Shown one piece after another: positions 16,645 to 24,700 of a stretch of DNA of 44,260 nt; position 1 is the first letter of the stretch; every line of letters starts with the position of its first letter. This DNA is from an uncultured Bacteroidales bacterium (GTDB taxonomy: Bacteria; Bacteroidota; Bacteroidia; Bacteroidales; FEN-979). Where the stretch lies: positions 1 to 44,260 of the forward strand of contig CAIYES010000495.1 in NCBI GenBank assembly GCA_903925275.1. The letters are read 5' to 3'. The translations under genes were made by a program, and so were the position numbers. The notes beneath the pieces were generated by a model. It was not told the DNA's origin and searched no databases. It saw only the letters and a list, made by a program, of their open reading frames with translations.

Positions 16645-18987
16645 CTATTGAACGATCATTTTCTCAGTTAATACTTGTTTACCAGTTTTTAAATGAACAA
16701 CATAAACACCCTTGGCATAACCTGAAATGTCGAGTTGCTTCAATATTGGTTTAGTTGCAGCTTCAACCATTTCGGAGAGAATAATTTTTCCATCGATCGA
16801 TGTGATTGTGAGCATAGCCGGGTTGGTGCTTATTCCGCTCATGGTTATTGCAACAGTTCCGTGTGCAGGGTTTGGCTGAATGGTAAGCCCTGTTTCTGTA
16901 TTGTTCTGACCGGGAATTCCGGTGCAAACATCAAAAATCACATGTCTGGTGCTCATCACATTTCCGCTGCAAGGCAGATTTGCAATGGCAATCAGATTAA
17001 GGTCAACTGATCCTGCAAGTTTATCGGTGAGCGTAGGCAGATAGTTTGTTTCCAGTGATGATGTGTTTGAGAATGTTCCCGTTCCTGAGGTCGACCAGCC
17101 TAATGCCCGGTAATTTGAAGCTGTTCCGTGCATGGGGATAGAGGTAAGGTACCAGCAAACAGTGGTATCTGCTCCGGCAGAAATGACTGGCATGTGCACC
17201 ACATTCAACCTGACGGTATCCGAACGTGTTGTTGCACCATCACTGGTTGTCGCAATATATTTGGTAGTATCCAACGGAGCAACTTTCGGATTTTGAATGG
17301 TTGATGAAAAACCTGCCGGAATTGAACTCCATGAATAGGTATATGTTCCTGATCCACCGTATGCAGTGACGCTAAGCTGGGATGAGTCTCCTACGCAAAT
17401 CGGATTTGGTGTAGCGGTTGTGACGGTTGAAAAGATATTGCTAAAGGAGAAGGAGCCAACCCTTGTCTTCCAGCTTGCGCCTGAAGTGGAGGAATAATAT
17501 TCCTGGGTGTACCAGAATTTGCCAATCTCGACAGGATCGGCAGACAAGGCGCTGTAATCGCCCCAGCGGCCGCTGCCGTCGGTTTGGGAGCCACCACCAT
17601 TTATGATGCCTTTTTCGGAAATGGTCATTAAGCCAAGTGGATCACCAGCCAATCTGCCTGTGTATCGGATAGATGGAAACATGGTCGTACTGGAAATTGA
17701 ATAACCCAGGGCAATGTTGCCGAGCGAATCCATCGCCATGCTACCCATCCACCGGAATTGTCCATCCGACGGAATATAGGTACCCTCCTGATATACACTC
17801 CAGGTGTTTGCTACATTGCGTAATTCCATCCAGCGAATTCCGGCAACATTGCTGACATTCACTGTGGTGTTTAACAGCATGGACCAATAGGTGTCGAATT
17901 TCCGGAAAGGCATGCGGAACATGATTCTCTTTCCCGACATAGGATCAAGCTTTACGCTGGTACTTTTTTGAGGAATGATGTTGGTATTCCCAAAGGAGCT
18001 AAAAGGCGTAATAGGAATAGTAAAAGTATTGACGAATGTTGAATTGGCCGGGGTCGCCCAATCTACGTGAAAATCATAAATTTTTACGGTACTTTGAGTC
18101 AGGTAAGCAACAGGGCAGGGTGTTCCTGCTGGTGGAAAATCACTGTCGCAATCTGCAGCCTGCGTGCCTTCCGATGAACTTGGCAGATTATACATGACCA
18201 TACCTGCAGATAAATCACCAACAAGCATCTTCGTCCTGTCCATGGCAATAGCTGCCGGGCCTAACCAGGAGCCGGATGTGGAAAAACGGCGAATCGTCAT
18301 ATAGTATCCATCGCCCCATACGGCAAGTTTTGGATAGTCGGGCATAACTGAGAACTGGAACTGATAACGAAACCAGGTTCCTGTAGGATCATTGGTCTGG
18401 GAAATGGCAACATTTTCGTAAAATGGTCCGTTCGGATAATTGGGAAGCGAAAACTGACTGAAAAGCCACCTGTCGGCATTCTCATCATAAAGAACGATGG
18501 CATCGCCGTCATTGCTGTTATTGGGCATTCCGGTAAAAATCGAGCTGTTGTTGCTCGGGCCAATCAATTTGGTCCCAGCTTTATCGTAAATGGCAAATTT
18601 AACATTTACAACCTGGAAATAGTGCGACAGGCCTACATCGCCATCCGTATCAGGAGGCAAATATCCATTGGCGCCAACGCCGTCAAAATTCTGAATGGTA
18701 GTGTCGGTGGTCACGATGTCACCAAAAGTCATCTGACGAATGGCTGCATCTGCATTGTTGACCGAAGCATTGTTTTCTTCTAAATAGGTATTCAGTTTAT
18801 TTTTAACAATTCCTTCTTTCCAGGATTGGTCAAAAGCAGCATCTGACTGTAGTACCATATCCCGAAGGGGTGGAGAGATGTCAAAATACACGGGATACAT
18901 CACCGTGGGTACCAGGGCTTCATTCTGTGCAATAGAAAAATTTATTGCCACAAAAAAAAGCAGGAACAACATGTAAAACTTTTTCAT
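16645..18987 (-). CDS. Large secreted protein with T9SS type A sorting domain
   Basis: Predicted T9SS cargo, 780 aa. The ATG at 18987 gives the signal peptide MKKFYMLFLLFF...SIAQ; an earlier in-frame ATG adds nine polar residues. The long N-terminal region (about 25-540) has repeated GDAIVLYDENADRWLFSQF-like and YSALSADP segments that suggest a beta-propeller. An Ig/PKD-like module (about 545-615, SVTAYGGSGTYTYSWSS), a further beta domain and the sorting domain follow (last about 80 residues: IQPNPAHGTVAIT ... GVYVVHLKTGKQ). No catalytic motif is recognised; adhesion or binding is a guess. A TAACTTTG promoter element lies upstream and a strong terminator downstream, so it is probably monocistronic. 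Confidence 0.85.
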   Translation of the reverse strand: MKKFYMLFLLFFVAINFSIAQNEALVPTVMYPVYFDISPPLRDMVLQSDAAFDQSWKEGIVKNKLNTYLEENNASVNNADAAIRQMTFGDIVTTDTTIQNFDGVGANGYLPPDTDGDVGLSHYFQVVNVKFAIYDKAGTKLIGPSNNSSIFTGMPNNSNDGDAIVLYDENADRWLFSQFSLPNYPNGPFYENVAISQTNDPTGTWFRYQFQFSVMPDYPKLAVWGDGYYMTIRRFSTSGSWLGPAAIAMDRTKMLVGDLSAGMVMYNLPSSSEGTQAADCDSDFPPAGTPCPVAYLTQSTVKIYDFHVDWATPANSTFVNTFTIPITPFSSFGNTNIIPQKSTSVKLDPMSGKRIMFRMPFRKFDTYWSMLLNTTVNVSNVAGIRWMELRNVANTWSVYQEGTYIPSDGQFRWMGSMAMDSLGNIALGYSISSTTMFPSIRYTGRLAGDPLGLMTISEKGIINGGGSQTDGSGRWGDYSALSADPVEIGKFWYTQEYYSSTSGASWKTRVGSFSFSNIFSTVTTATPNPICVGDSSQLSVTAYGGSGTYTYSWSSIPAGFSSTIQNPKVAPLDTTKYIATTSDGATTRSDTVRLNVVHMPVISAGADTTVCWYLTSIPMHGTASNYRALGWSTSGTGTFSNTSSLETNYLPTLTDKLAGSVDLNLIAIANLPCSGNVMSTRHVIFDVCTGIPGQNNTETGLTIQPNPAHGTVAITMSGISTNPAMLTITSIDGKIILSEMVEAATKPILKQLDISGYAKGVYVVHLKTGKQVLTEKMIVQ

Positions 18988-19015
18988 GGGTTTGATTGGG
19001 TTTAAGTTCAGCATG

Positions 19016-19044
19016 CAAAGTTATTGAAAAGTTGCCTATATTTG
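19016..19044. promoter_or_regulatory. Divergent pair of -7 elements between the T9SS cargo gene and the SDR gene
   Basis: On the minus strand TAACTTTG (19023-19016) lies about 29 bases from the cargo ATG; on the plus strand TATATTTG (19037-19044) lies 49 bases from the SDR ATG. Both match TAnnTTTG exactly and are spaced for short leaders. Clear -33 TTTG boxes are missing for both. Confidence 0.45.
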
Positions 19045-19093
19045 ACCATTGTAAAAACAATTTTTATTTTGTAACAGATAATATCCCAACAAT

Positions 19094-19798
19094 ATGAACA
19101 TCATTATTACCGGAGCCAGCCGCGGCATAGGCTTCGAACTTGTTAAAACGTTAGCCAAACATAAGCAGAATCATATTGTAGCGATCTCACGCAATGGCAA
19201 AGCGCTTAAAGAATTGGTTGCCGAATGTATAAGGCTGTACCCCGATGCCAAGGTCATACCCTACGAGTTTGACCTGAATCAGTTTGAGTTTTATCCCTTC
19301 ATCGTTCAACGACTTGAAACATTTATTCACAAATGTGATATTCTAGTGAACAATGCCGGAAAATTGGTTAACAAGCCTTTTAATAAATTCACCCTCAGCG
19401 ATTTTGACGACACCTTCAATGTGAATATAAAGAGTCCGTTTTTCCTGACCCAGGCATTGCTCCCCCTGTTAAACAAGGGAGCTCATGTGGTGAACATCAG
19501 TAGCATCGGGGGAGTACAGGGGAGCAAAAAATTTCTGGGACTATCGGCCTACAGTGCAAGCAAGGGCGCTCTGGCCATATTTACCGAGGCGCTTGCAGAA
19601 GAATTGGCAGAACAGGAGATCAAGGTGAACTGTCTGGCCCTTGGTGCAGTGCAAACCGAAATGTTTACCAAGGCTTTTCCAGGGGCCAAAGCAATGCAAA
19701 ACCCTGCGCAAATTGCCCATTTTATTGCCGATTTTGCCATCACCGGCCAAAAATATTTCAACGGCAAAGTGATTCCTGTTTCGATGTCGGTACCCTGA
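19094..19798 (+). CDS. Short-chain dehydrogenase/reductase
   Basis: NAD(P)-dependent oxidoreductase of the classical SDR family, 234 aa. The Rossmann motif TGASRGIG (6-13), NNAG (86-89), Asn111, Ser137 in NISSIGG and YSASK (Tyr153, Lys157) complete the catalytic tetrad. A basic residue just after beta-2 (SRNGK) suggests NADPH preference. Substrate cannot be assigned: the C-terminal lid is short, and no pathway neighbours help. It is transcribed away from the cargo gene and converges on hydF, with a palindrome between. Confidence 0.92.
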   Translation: MNIIITGASRGIGFELVKTLAKHKQNHIVAISRNGKALKELVAECIRLYPDAKVIPYEFDLNQFEFYPFIVQRLETFIHKCDILVNNAGKLVNKPFNKFTLSDFDDTFNVNIKSPFFLTQALLPLLNKGAHVVNISSIGGVQGSKKFLGLSAYSASKGALAIFTEALAEELAEQEIKVNCLALGAVQTEMFTKAFPGAKAMQNPAQIAHFIADFAITGQKYFNGKVIPVSMSVP

Positions 19799-19826
19799 AA
19801 AATGAAATACGAGGATACCAACATCA

Positions 19827-19854
19827 TGTAGGGGCACAAAATTTTGTGCCTACA
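19827..19854. repeat. REP-like palindrome overlapping the hydF stop codon
   Basis: The core GGCACAAAATTTTGTGCC (19833-19850) is a perfect 18-bp palindrome. It is extended by TGTA and TACA to 19827-19854, with two unpaired Gs. It lies between convergent SDR and hydF, and its right arm forms part of the hydF TAG stop (19852-19850). It could serve as a shared 3' end but lacks a T-run. Confidence 0.75.
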
Positions 19855-21079
19855 GATAATCAATCTGATCGGTCTGGTTTTTTGTGAATGGTGCAATGGC
19901 ACGATTGTATATGCCGTGCATGTAAGCAATAGCCATTCCGTAATTGGTCACGGGAATGCCGGCATCAATGGCAGGTTTAAGCCGGTTGTGCAGTTGTTTT
20001 CGGGTGATCATGCATCCGCCGCACTGGATGACTATGGCATATTCAGTGATTGGTCGCGGAATATTATTCAATCCTGCCACTATGTCAAATTCCAATTGCT
20101 TTCCTGAAAAATTCTTCAGCCAACGGGGTATCTTTACCCGGCCGATATCATCACATGAAACGTGATGGGTGCATGATTCGAGGATCAGCAGCCGGTCGCC
20201 GTCGCGAAGATCCGATAAATGCGGTGTTCCCTTGATATAATTGGCGAAATCGCCCTTCTGCCTTGCAAGTACGATGCTGAAACTGGTGAGCGGTATGTCC
20301 CTGGGGATAGCTGCATCAGCCTTGGGAAAAACCTGGCTGTCGGTAATCACCAGAACCGGTTTCGGGTTCATCTTACGCAGAAATGCATCCACTTCACGTT
20401 CCTTGCATACGATGGCGATGCCATCATGGTCGAGTACATCACGGATTACCTGAACCTGGGGCAGGATCATGCGGCCTTCAGGCGCTTCGATGTCGATGGG
20501 GGTGATCAGCAACACAACGTCGCCGTAAGAGATCAGATCGCCTACAAGGGTTTGCTTCCTGAAAGCTGTTTCGGGGATCGTTTCCCTGATCAGGTTGATC
20601 ACATCATCGGTGTTTTGCGGATACAGCGAGCTGAATCCGATTACCGGTACGCCATATCTGTTTTGGAATACCATGGATAATTCCGGAGTGATCTCCTCTT
20701 CATCCGATTTGTTGTGGATGATGAGAAAGGGAAGGTCGTTAGACTTAAAGTCACGGATCAGATTTTTCTCAGGTTCATCAAATTCGTTGTGGGCAATTAA
20801 AAGGATGGCCATATCGATGATCTTCATGACATCTTTGGTCTTGCCAACCCGTTTAAGCCCCAACTCGCCCGAGTCGTCGATTCCTGCCGTATCGATCATC
20901 ACCACAGGCCCGATCCCGGCAATTTCGATCGATTTTTTCACCGGATCGGTGGTCGTACCTGCAACATCCGAAACGATGGCAATGTCCTGCCCCGTCAGCG
21001 CATTGATGAGGGAACTCTTGCCGTTGTTTCTCCTGCCGAAGATGCCGATGTGGGGCTTGGTGTCGCGTGCTTTCGTCAT
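19850..21079 (-). CDS. hydF: [FeFe]-hydrogenase H-cluster maturation GTPase HydF
   Basis: HydF is the scaffold and GTPase on which the 2Fe subcluster of [FeFe]-hydrogenase is assembled by HydE and HydG before transfer to the apo-hydrogenase. It is 409 aa, full length. The GTPase domain has G1 GRRNNGKS (15-22), the G3 motif DTAG (63-66) and G4 NKSD (123-126). The C-terminal [4Fe-4S] motif is CTH (303-305), then 46 residues, then QCGGC (352-356). The usual consensus has His rather than Gln before the CxxC pair, so one non-cysteine ligand is substituted. HydE, HydG and the hydrogenase are not in the window. Its ATG overlaps the stop of the upstream VOC gene (ATGA, 21079-21076). Confidence 0.95.
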   Translation of the reverse strand: MTKARDTKPHIGIFGRRNNGKSSLINALTGQDIAIVSDVAGTTTDPVKKSIEIAGIGPVVMIDTAGIDDSGELGLKRVGKTKDVMKIIDMAILLIAHNEFDEPEKNLIRDFKSNDLPFLIIHNKSDEEEITPELSMVFQNRYGVPVIGFSSLYPQNTDDVINLIRETIPETAFRKQTLVGDLISYGDVVLLITPIDIEAPEGRMILPQVQVIRDVLDHDGIAIVCKEREVDAFLRKMNPKPVLVITDSQVFPKADAAIPRDIPLTSFSIVLARQKGDFANYIKGTPHLSDLRDGDRLLILESCTHHVSCDDIGRVKIPRWLKNFSGKQLEFDIVAGLNNIPRPITEYAIVIQCGGCMITRKQLHNRLKPAIDAGIPVTNYGMAIAYMHGIYNRAIAPFTKNQTDQIDYL

Positions 21080-21411
21080 GCTTCCTGCAACTTTCGTGTT
21101 TGAATAAACTCAATTGGCGCTCCATTTTCTTCAATGAAGGCAACGATGTTCCCTTCCGACGGGCTGTTGGGTTCGATGATCACTTTTTTACCCCGGATGG
21201 CAGCATAAATGTCATCAACTTCAAAGGCAACGTGCGGTAGGGTTTTTACAATTTCCGGCAAATTGCAATCGTCCTCGTATCTCATCCATTCAATGCCGAA
21301 TTCGCTTTCCTCAAATCCGCAATGCCAGATTTTATAATCCGGGAGGTATTTTTCACCTTTTACCGGCGATTTGGTCGGAATTCCCAGATGATGGTATTTA
21401 TAGGATGTCAT
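21076..21411 (-). CDS. Small VOC-superfamily (glyoxalase-like) protein
   Basis: The protein is 111 aa from the ATG at 21411. The open frame continues upstream to 21771, but that extension is translated tandem array, and homology-like sequence begins at MTSYKYHHLGIP. The pattern HHLGIPT ... LPHVAFEVDDIYAAIRGK ... VAFIEENGAPIEFIQ fits a single VOC module with possible metal ligands His8, His60 and Glu101 (positions approximate). Function is unknown. It is translationally coupled to hydF through an ATGA overlap, which suggests coexpression but not necessarily a role in hydrogenase maturation. Confidence 0.8.
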   Translation of the reverse strand: MTSYKYHHLGIPTKSPVKGEKYLPDYKIWHCGFEESEFGIEWMRYEDDCNLPEIVKTLPHVAFEVDDIYAAIRGKKVIIEPNSPSEGNIVAFIEENGAPIEFIQTRKLQEA

Positions 21412-21472
21412 GATGATTGGTTTTTTCCGGAGCAAATTTACAATAAAGCGGGTGATTTTAAGGTGGAAAGAT

Positions 21473-21592
21473 GGTGAAATGGTGAGATGGTGAACGGGTG
21501 AACGGGTGAACGGGTGAACGGGTAAACGGGTAAACGGGTGAACGGGTGAGCGGGTGAGCAGGTGAGCGGGTGAACGGGTGAGCGGGTGATTC
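21473..21592. repeat. 8-bp tandem array (GGTGAACG x15) upstream of the VOC-hydF pair
   Basis: Fifteen contiguous octamers GGT(G/A)A(A/G)CG. The first two are GGTGAAAT and GGTGAGAT, linking it to the aguBA array; the last is GGTGATTC. It lies 62 bases upstream of the VOC ATG, in the divergent region before the hybrid kinase. On the VOC coding strand the unit reads CGTTCACC, the same unit and orientation as the array at 36725. Confidence 0.95.
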
Positions 21593-21621
21593 CTTTTTAT
21601 GATATGTTCTTTCGTTACATT

Positions 21622-21653
21622 GTTGGGTTGGATGGTATTATTATGTAAGTTTG
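21622..21653 (+). promoter_or_regulatory. Promoter for the nine-PAS hybrid kinase
   Basis: GTTG (21622-21625), a 20-base spacer and TAAGTTTG (21646-21653) fit the Bacteroidota TTTG-N19/21-TAnnTTTG pattern. Transcription would begin near 21660, about 120 bases before the preferred ATG at 21782. The remainder of the 21412-21781 gap holds the 8-bp array and no gene. Confidence 0.5.
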
Positions 21654-21781
21654 CTGTTGTTTCGACAGGAATTGGCTTAAAATGACCCGCAAAATTTTTT
21701 ATTGGGGTGAATCCTCGCGTTTTTGGAGAGGGATTCAGGGCTGGGTTTTTAGAAAAACAAAACGCCGACAATCATTTCAAC

Positions 21782-24700
21782 ATGGGAAAAGATAACAAAT
21801 CACGGTATTTAGCCCTTCGCCAAAAGGCAGAGAAGTTGCTGAAAATGGATCAGGACAACCCGTCTCCTAATCCATCGGTCAGCCAATCGGCAGGGGAAAT
21901 GCTGGAACTCATTCATGAGCTTGACGTGTACCAAATAGAATTGGATATGCAGAACGAAGAGCTTTTACTTGCCCTGTCGTCAGCTCATGATGCTTCTAAA
22001 AAATATGCTGATTTATACAATTTTGCACCAGTTGGCTATTTTACTCTTTCCAGAGAAGGTGAAATCGTTGAGCTGAACTTCAACGGATCGGTTATGATTG
22101 GCAAAGAACGCTCGCTTTTAAAATACCATCTTTTCGGCGTCTATGTTTCCGACGATACAAAACCGATTTTCAACCTCTTTCTGGCGAATGTATTTGACAG
22201 TAAAACCAGCGTTTCGTGTGAAGTAACCCTTTCAACCATAGACAACCTGTCAATAGATGTTCAACTTACCGGCATCATGGCCGGAAATGGAGAACAATGC
22301 CTTGTAACCATGGTTGACATCACTGAACGCAAACTTGCCAATGATGAGCTGCGTGAAAGCAAAGAAGTCCTCAGCGCAATCATTGAAACAGCGCAAGATT
22401 CGATTTTTGTCAAAGATGCTTCGCTTCAATATCTCATGGTGAACAGGGCCATGGAATCCCTTTTCGGAATGGCGAAAGAGGATATGATCGGAAAATCGGA
22501 CGCATTTCTCTTTGGCGCTGAAAATGCCGGTCATATTGAAGAAATTGACCGGCAGGTGCTGTCTGGGATACCTGTTGAGGAGTTTCCAACAAAACCGGTG
22601 AATGGTGAGATGAAATATTTTCACACCATAAAAGTTCCGCTTAAGGATGCTCACGGACAGATAAAGGGACTTTGTGGAATTGCCAGAGATATTACACTAC
22701 TCAAGCAGGCCGATGAACAGCTTCGGAAGAGTGAAGAAAAATACCGCAATATTTTTGAAAGTGTACAGGATGTCTACTATGAGTCATCTCTTGATGGAAC
22801 GCTCGTGGAAATCAGTCCCTCAATTGAAATTATCTCAAAAGGACAATTAACCCGTAACGAGCTGATTGGAAAATCATTTGTCGGGTTTTATGCGAATCCT
22901 GAAGATCGGAATACCTTCTTTACTGAAATGTTTAAAAAAGGAAGCGTAACCGATTATGAATTGTCGTTTCTAAACAAAGACGGTTCAATCGTACCTGTTG
23001 CCATTTCATCGGCTCTTTTTTATGATGCTGACGGAAAGCCGACAAAAATAACCGGAAGCATGCGCGACATCAGCGAGCGCAAACGGGTGGAAGAAGAGCT
23101 GCGTAAAAGCGAGTCACTCTATCGCGCAATCCTCCAGGCCTCCCCCGACGATATCACGCTTTCGGACATGGAGGGGAATATAAAAATGTTTTCTCTGTCA
23201 GGATTGAAAATTTTTGGCTACGAAAAGGAGGAAGATGTTCTGGGCCTTAAGCTGTCCGATTTTGTTTTTCCCGGGGATCATGAACGCATGTTCGCAGAAA
23301 TTGCAAACATGATCGAGCATAATGTTGCGCACCGGGGCGAATTTCGCGGGATACGTGCCGACAGATCACTGTTCGATTTTGAAGTGACCAATAATTTTAT
23401 CAGAGATGAAAACGGGCGCCCGACTATGTTAGTCTCCATCCTGCGCGACATCACCGACCGTAAAGTGGCCGGGGAAGAGTTGAAAAAACTATTGCAAGCT
23501 GTAGAACAAAGCCCTGTAATGATTTCAATAACCGATCTCATGGGAGCCATTGAATATGCGAACCCAAAAACCCTGGAATTGACCGGTTATACAAAGGAAG
23601 AATTGATTGGACAAAATCCGCGCATCTTCAATTCAGGCGAAAAATCGAAAGAAGCGTATGAAATCCTGTGGAACAACATATCCTCCGGAAAAGAATGGAA
23701 AGGCGAGTTTCATAACAAAAAGAAAAACGGAGAGCTCTACTGGACGTTGACATCGATATCGCCGGTGATGGATCCGGATGGAAAGATAGCGCATTACCTT
23801 GCTGTTCAGGAAGATATTACAGAGCGAAAAATGATGGAAGAAAACCTGCGAAGTTCGGAAGACAGGTATCGTTCTATTTTTCAGGGTAGCTCCGATGGAA
23901 TTATGATTGCCGATGATGAAACTAAAATGATACAGTATGCGAATCCGGCCCAATGCCAGATGTTTGGATATACTGAAGCGGAACTCAGAACGATGCACAT
24001 CAGCGGGATCCATCCGGTTGATACTTTTCCGGACACGCTTATTGAGTTTGAAAAGCATACACAGCAGGAGAATGACTTTTCTGAAAATGTTCAATGTGTC
24101 AGAAAAAACGGGGAGATTTTCTACACAGATATCAATTCAAAAATCACTTTCCTGAACGGCAGAAGAAGCATCATAGGTTTTTTCAAGGATATTACCCGGC
24201 GCAAAAAGGCAGAAGATGAATTACACACACTGAATGCAAACCTTGGGCATATTATTATTGAAAGAACTGCACAATTAGCCGAAACAAATGATCAGCTTCA
24301 AAAAGAAAATGAAGAGCGCAAACATGCCGAGGAAGAGCTGAAACAATTATCTGCACGTTTAACGTTGGCTGCGCATGCCGGTGGTGTGGGAGTGTGGGAT
24401 TTCGATATCGTCAACAACATCCTTGTGTGGGACGATCAGATGTTTGCGCTTTACGGCATCAAAAAAGCGGATTTTAGCGGCGCGTATGATGCCTGGCAGG
24501 CAGGCCTGCATCCCGACGACAAGGTGAAAGGCGACGATGAAATCCAGATGGCGATTCGCGGCGAAAAAGATTTCGATACGGAGTTTCGGGTGGTATGGCC
24601 TGACGGCACAATCCGCAATATCAGGGCTATGGCCATCGTGCAGCACGACGATTCAGGAAAACCTTTCCACCTGATTGGCACCAACTGGGATATCACTGAC

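Noticed and set aside
21412-21771. 120-residue N-terminal extension of the VOC protein
   Set aside because: The extension is mostly translated tandem array (HPFTRLPV-type strings); a normal VOC start is the ATG at 21411.
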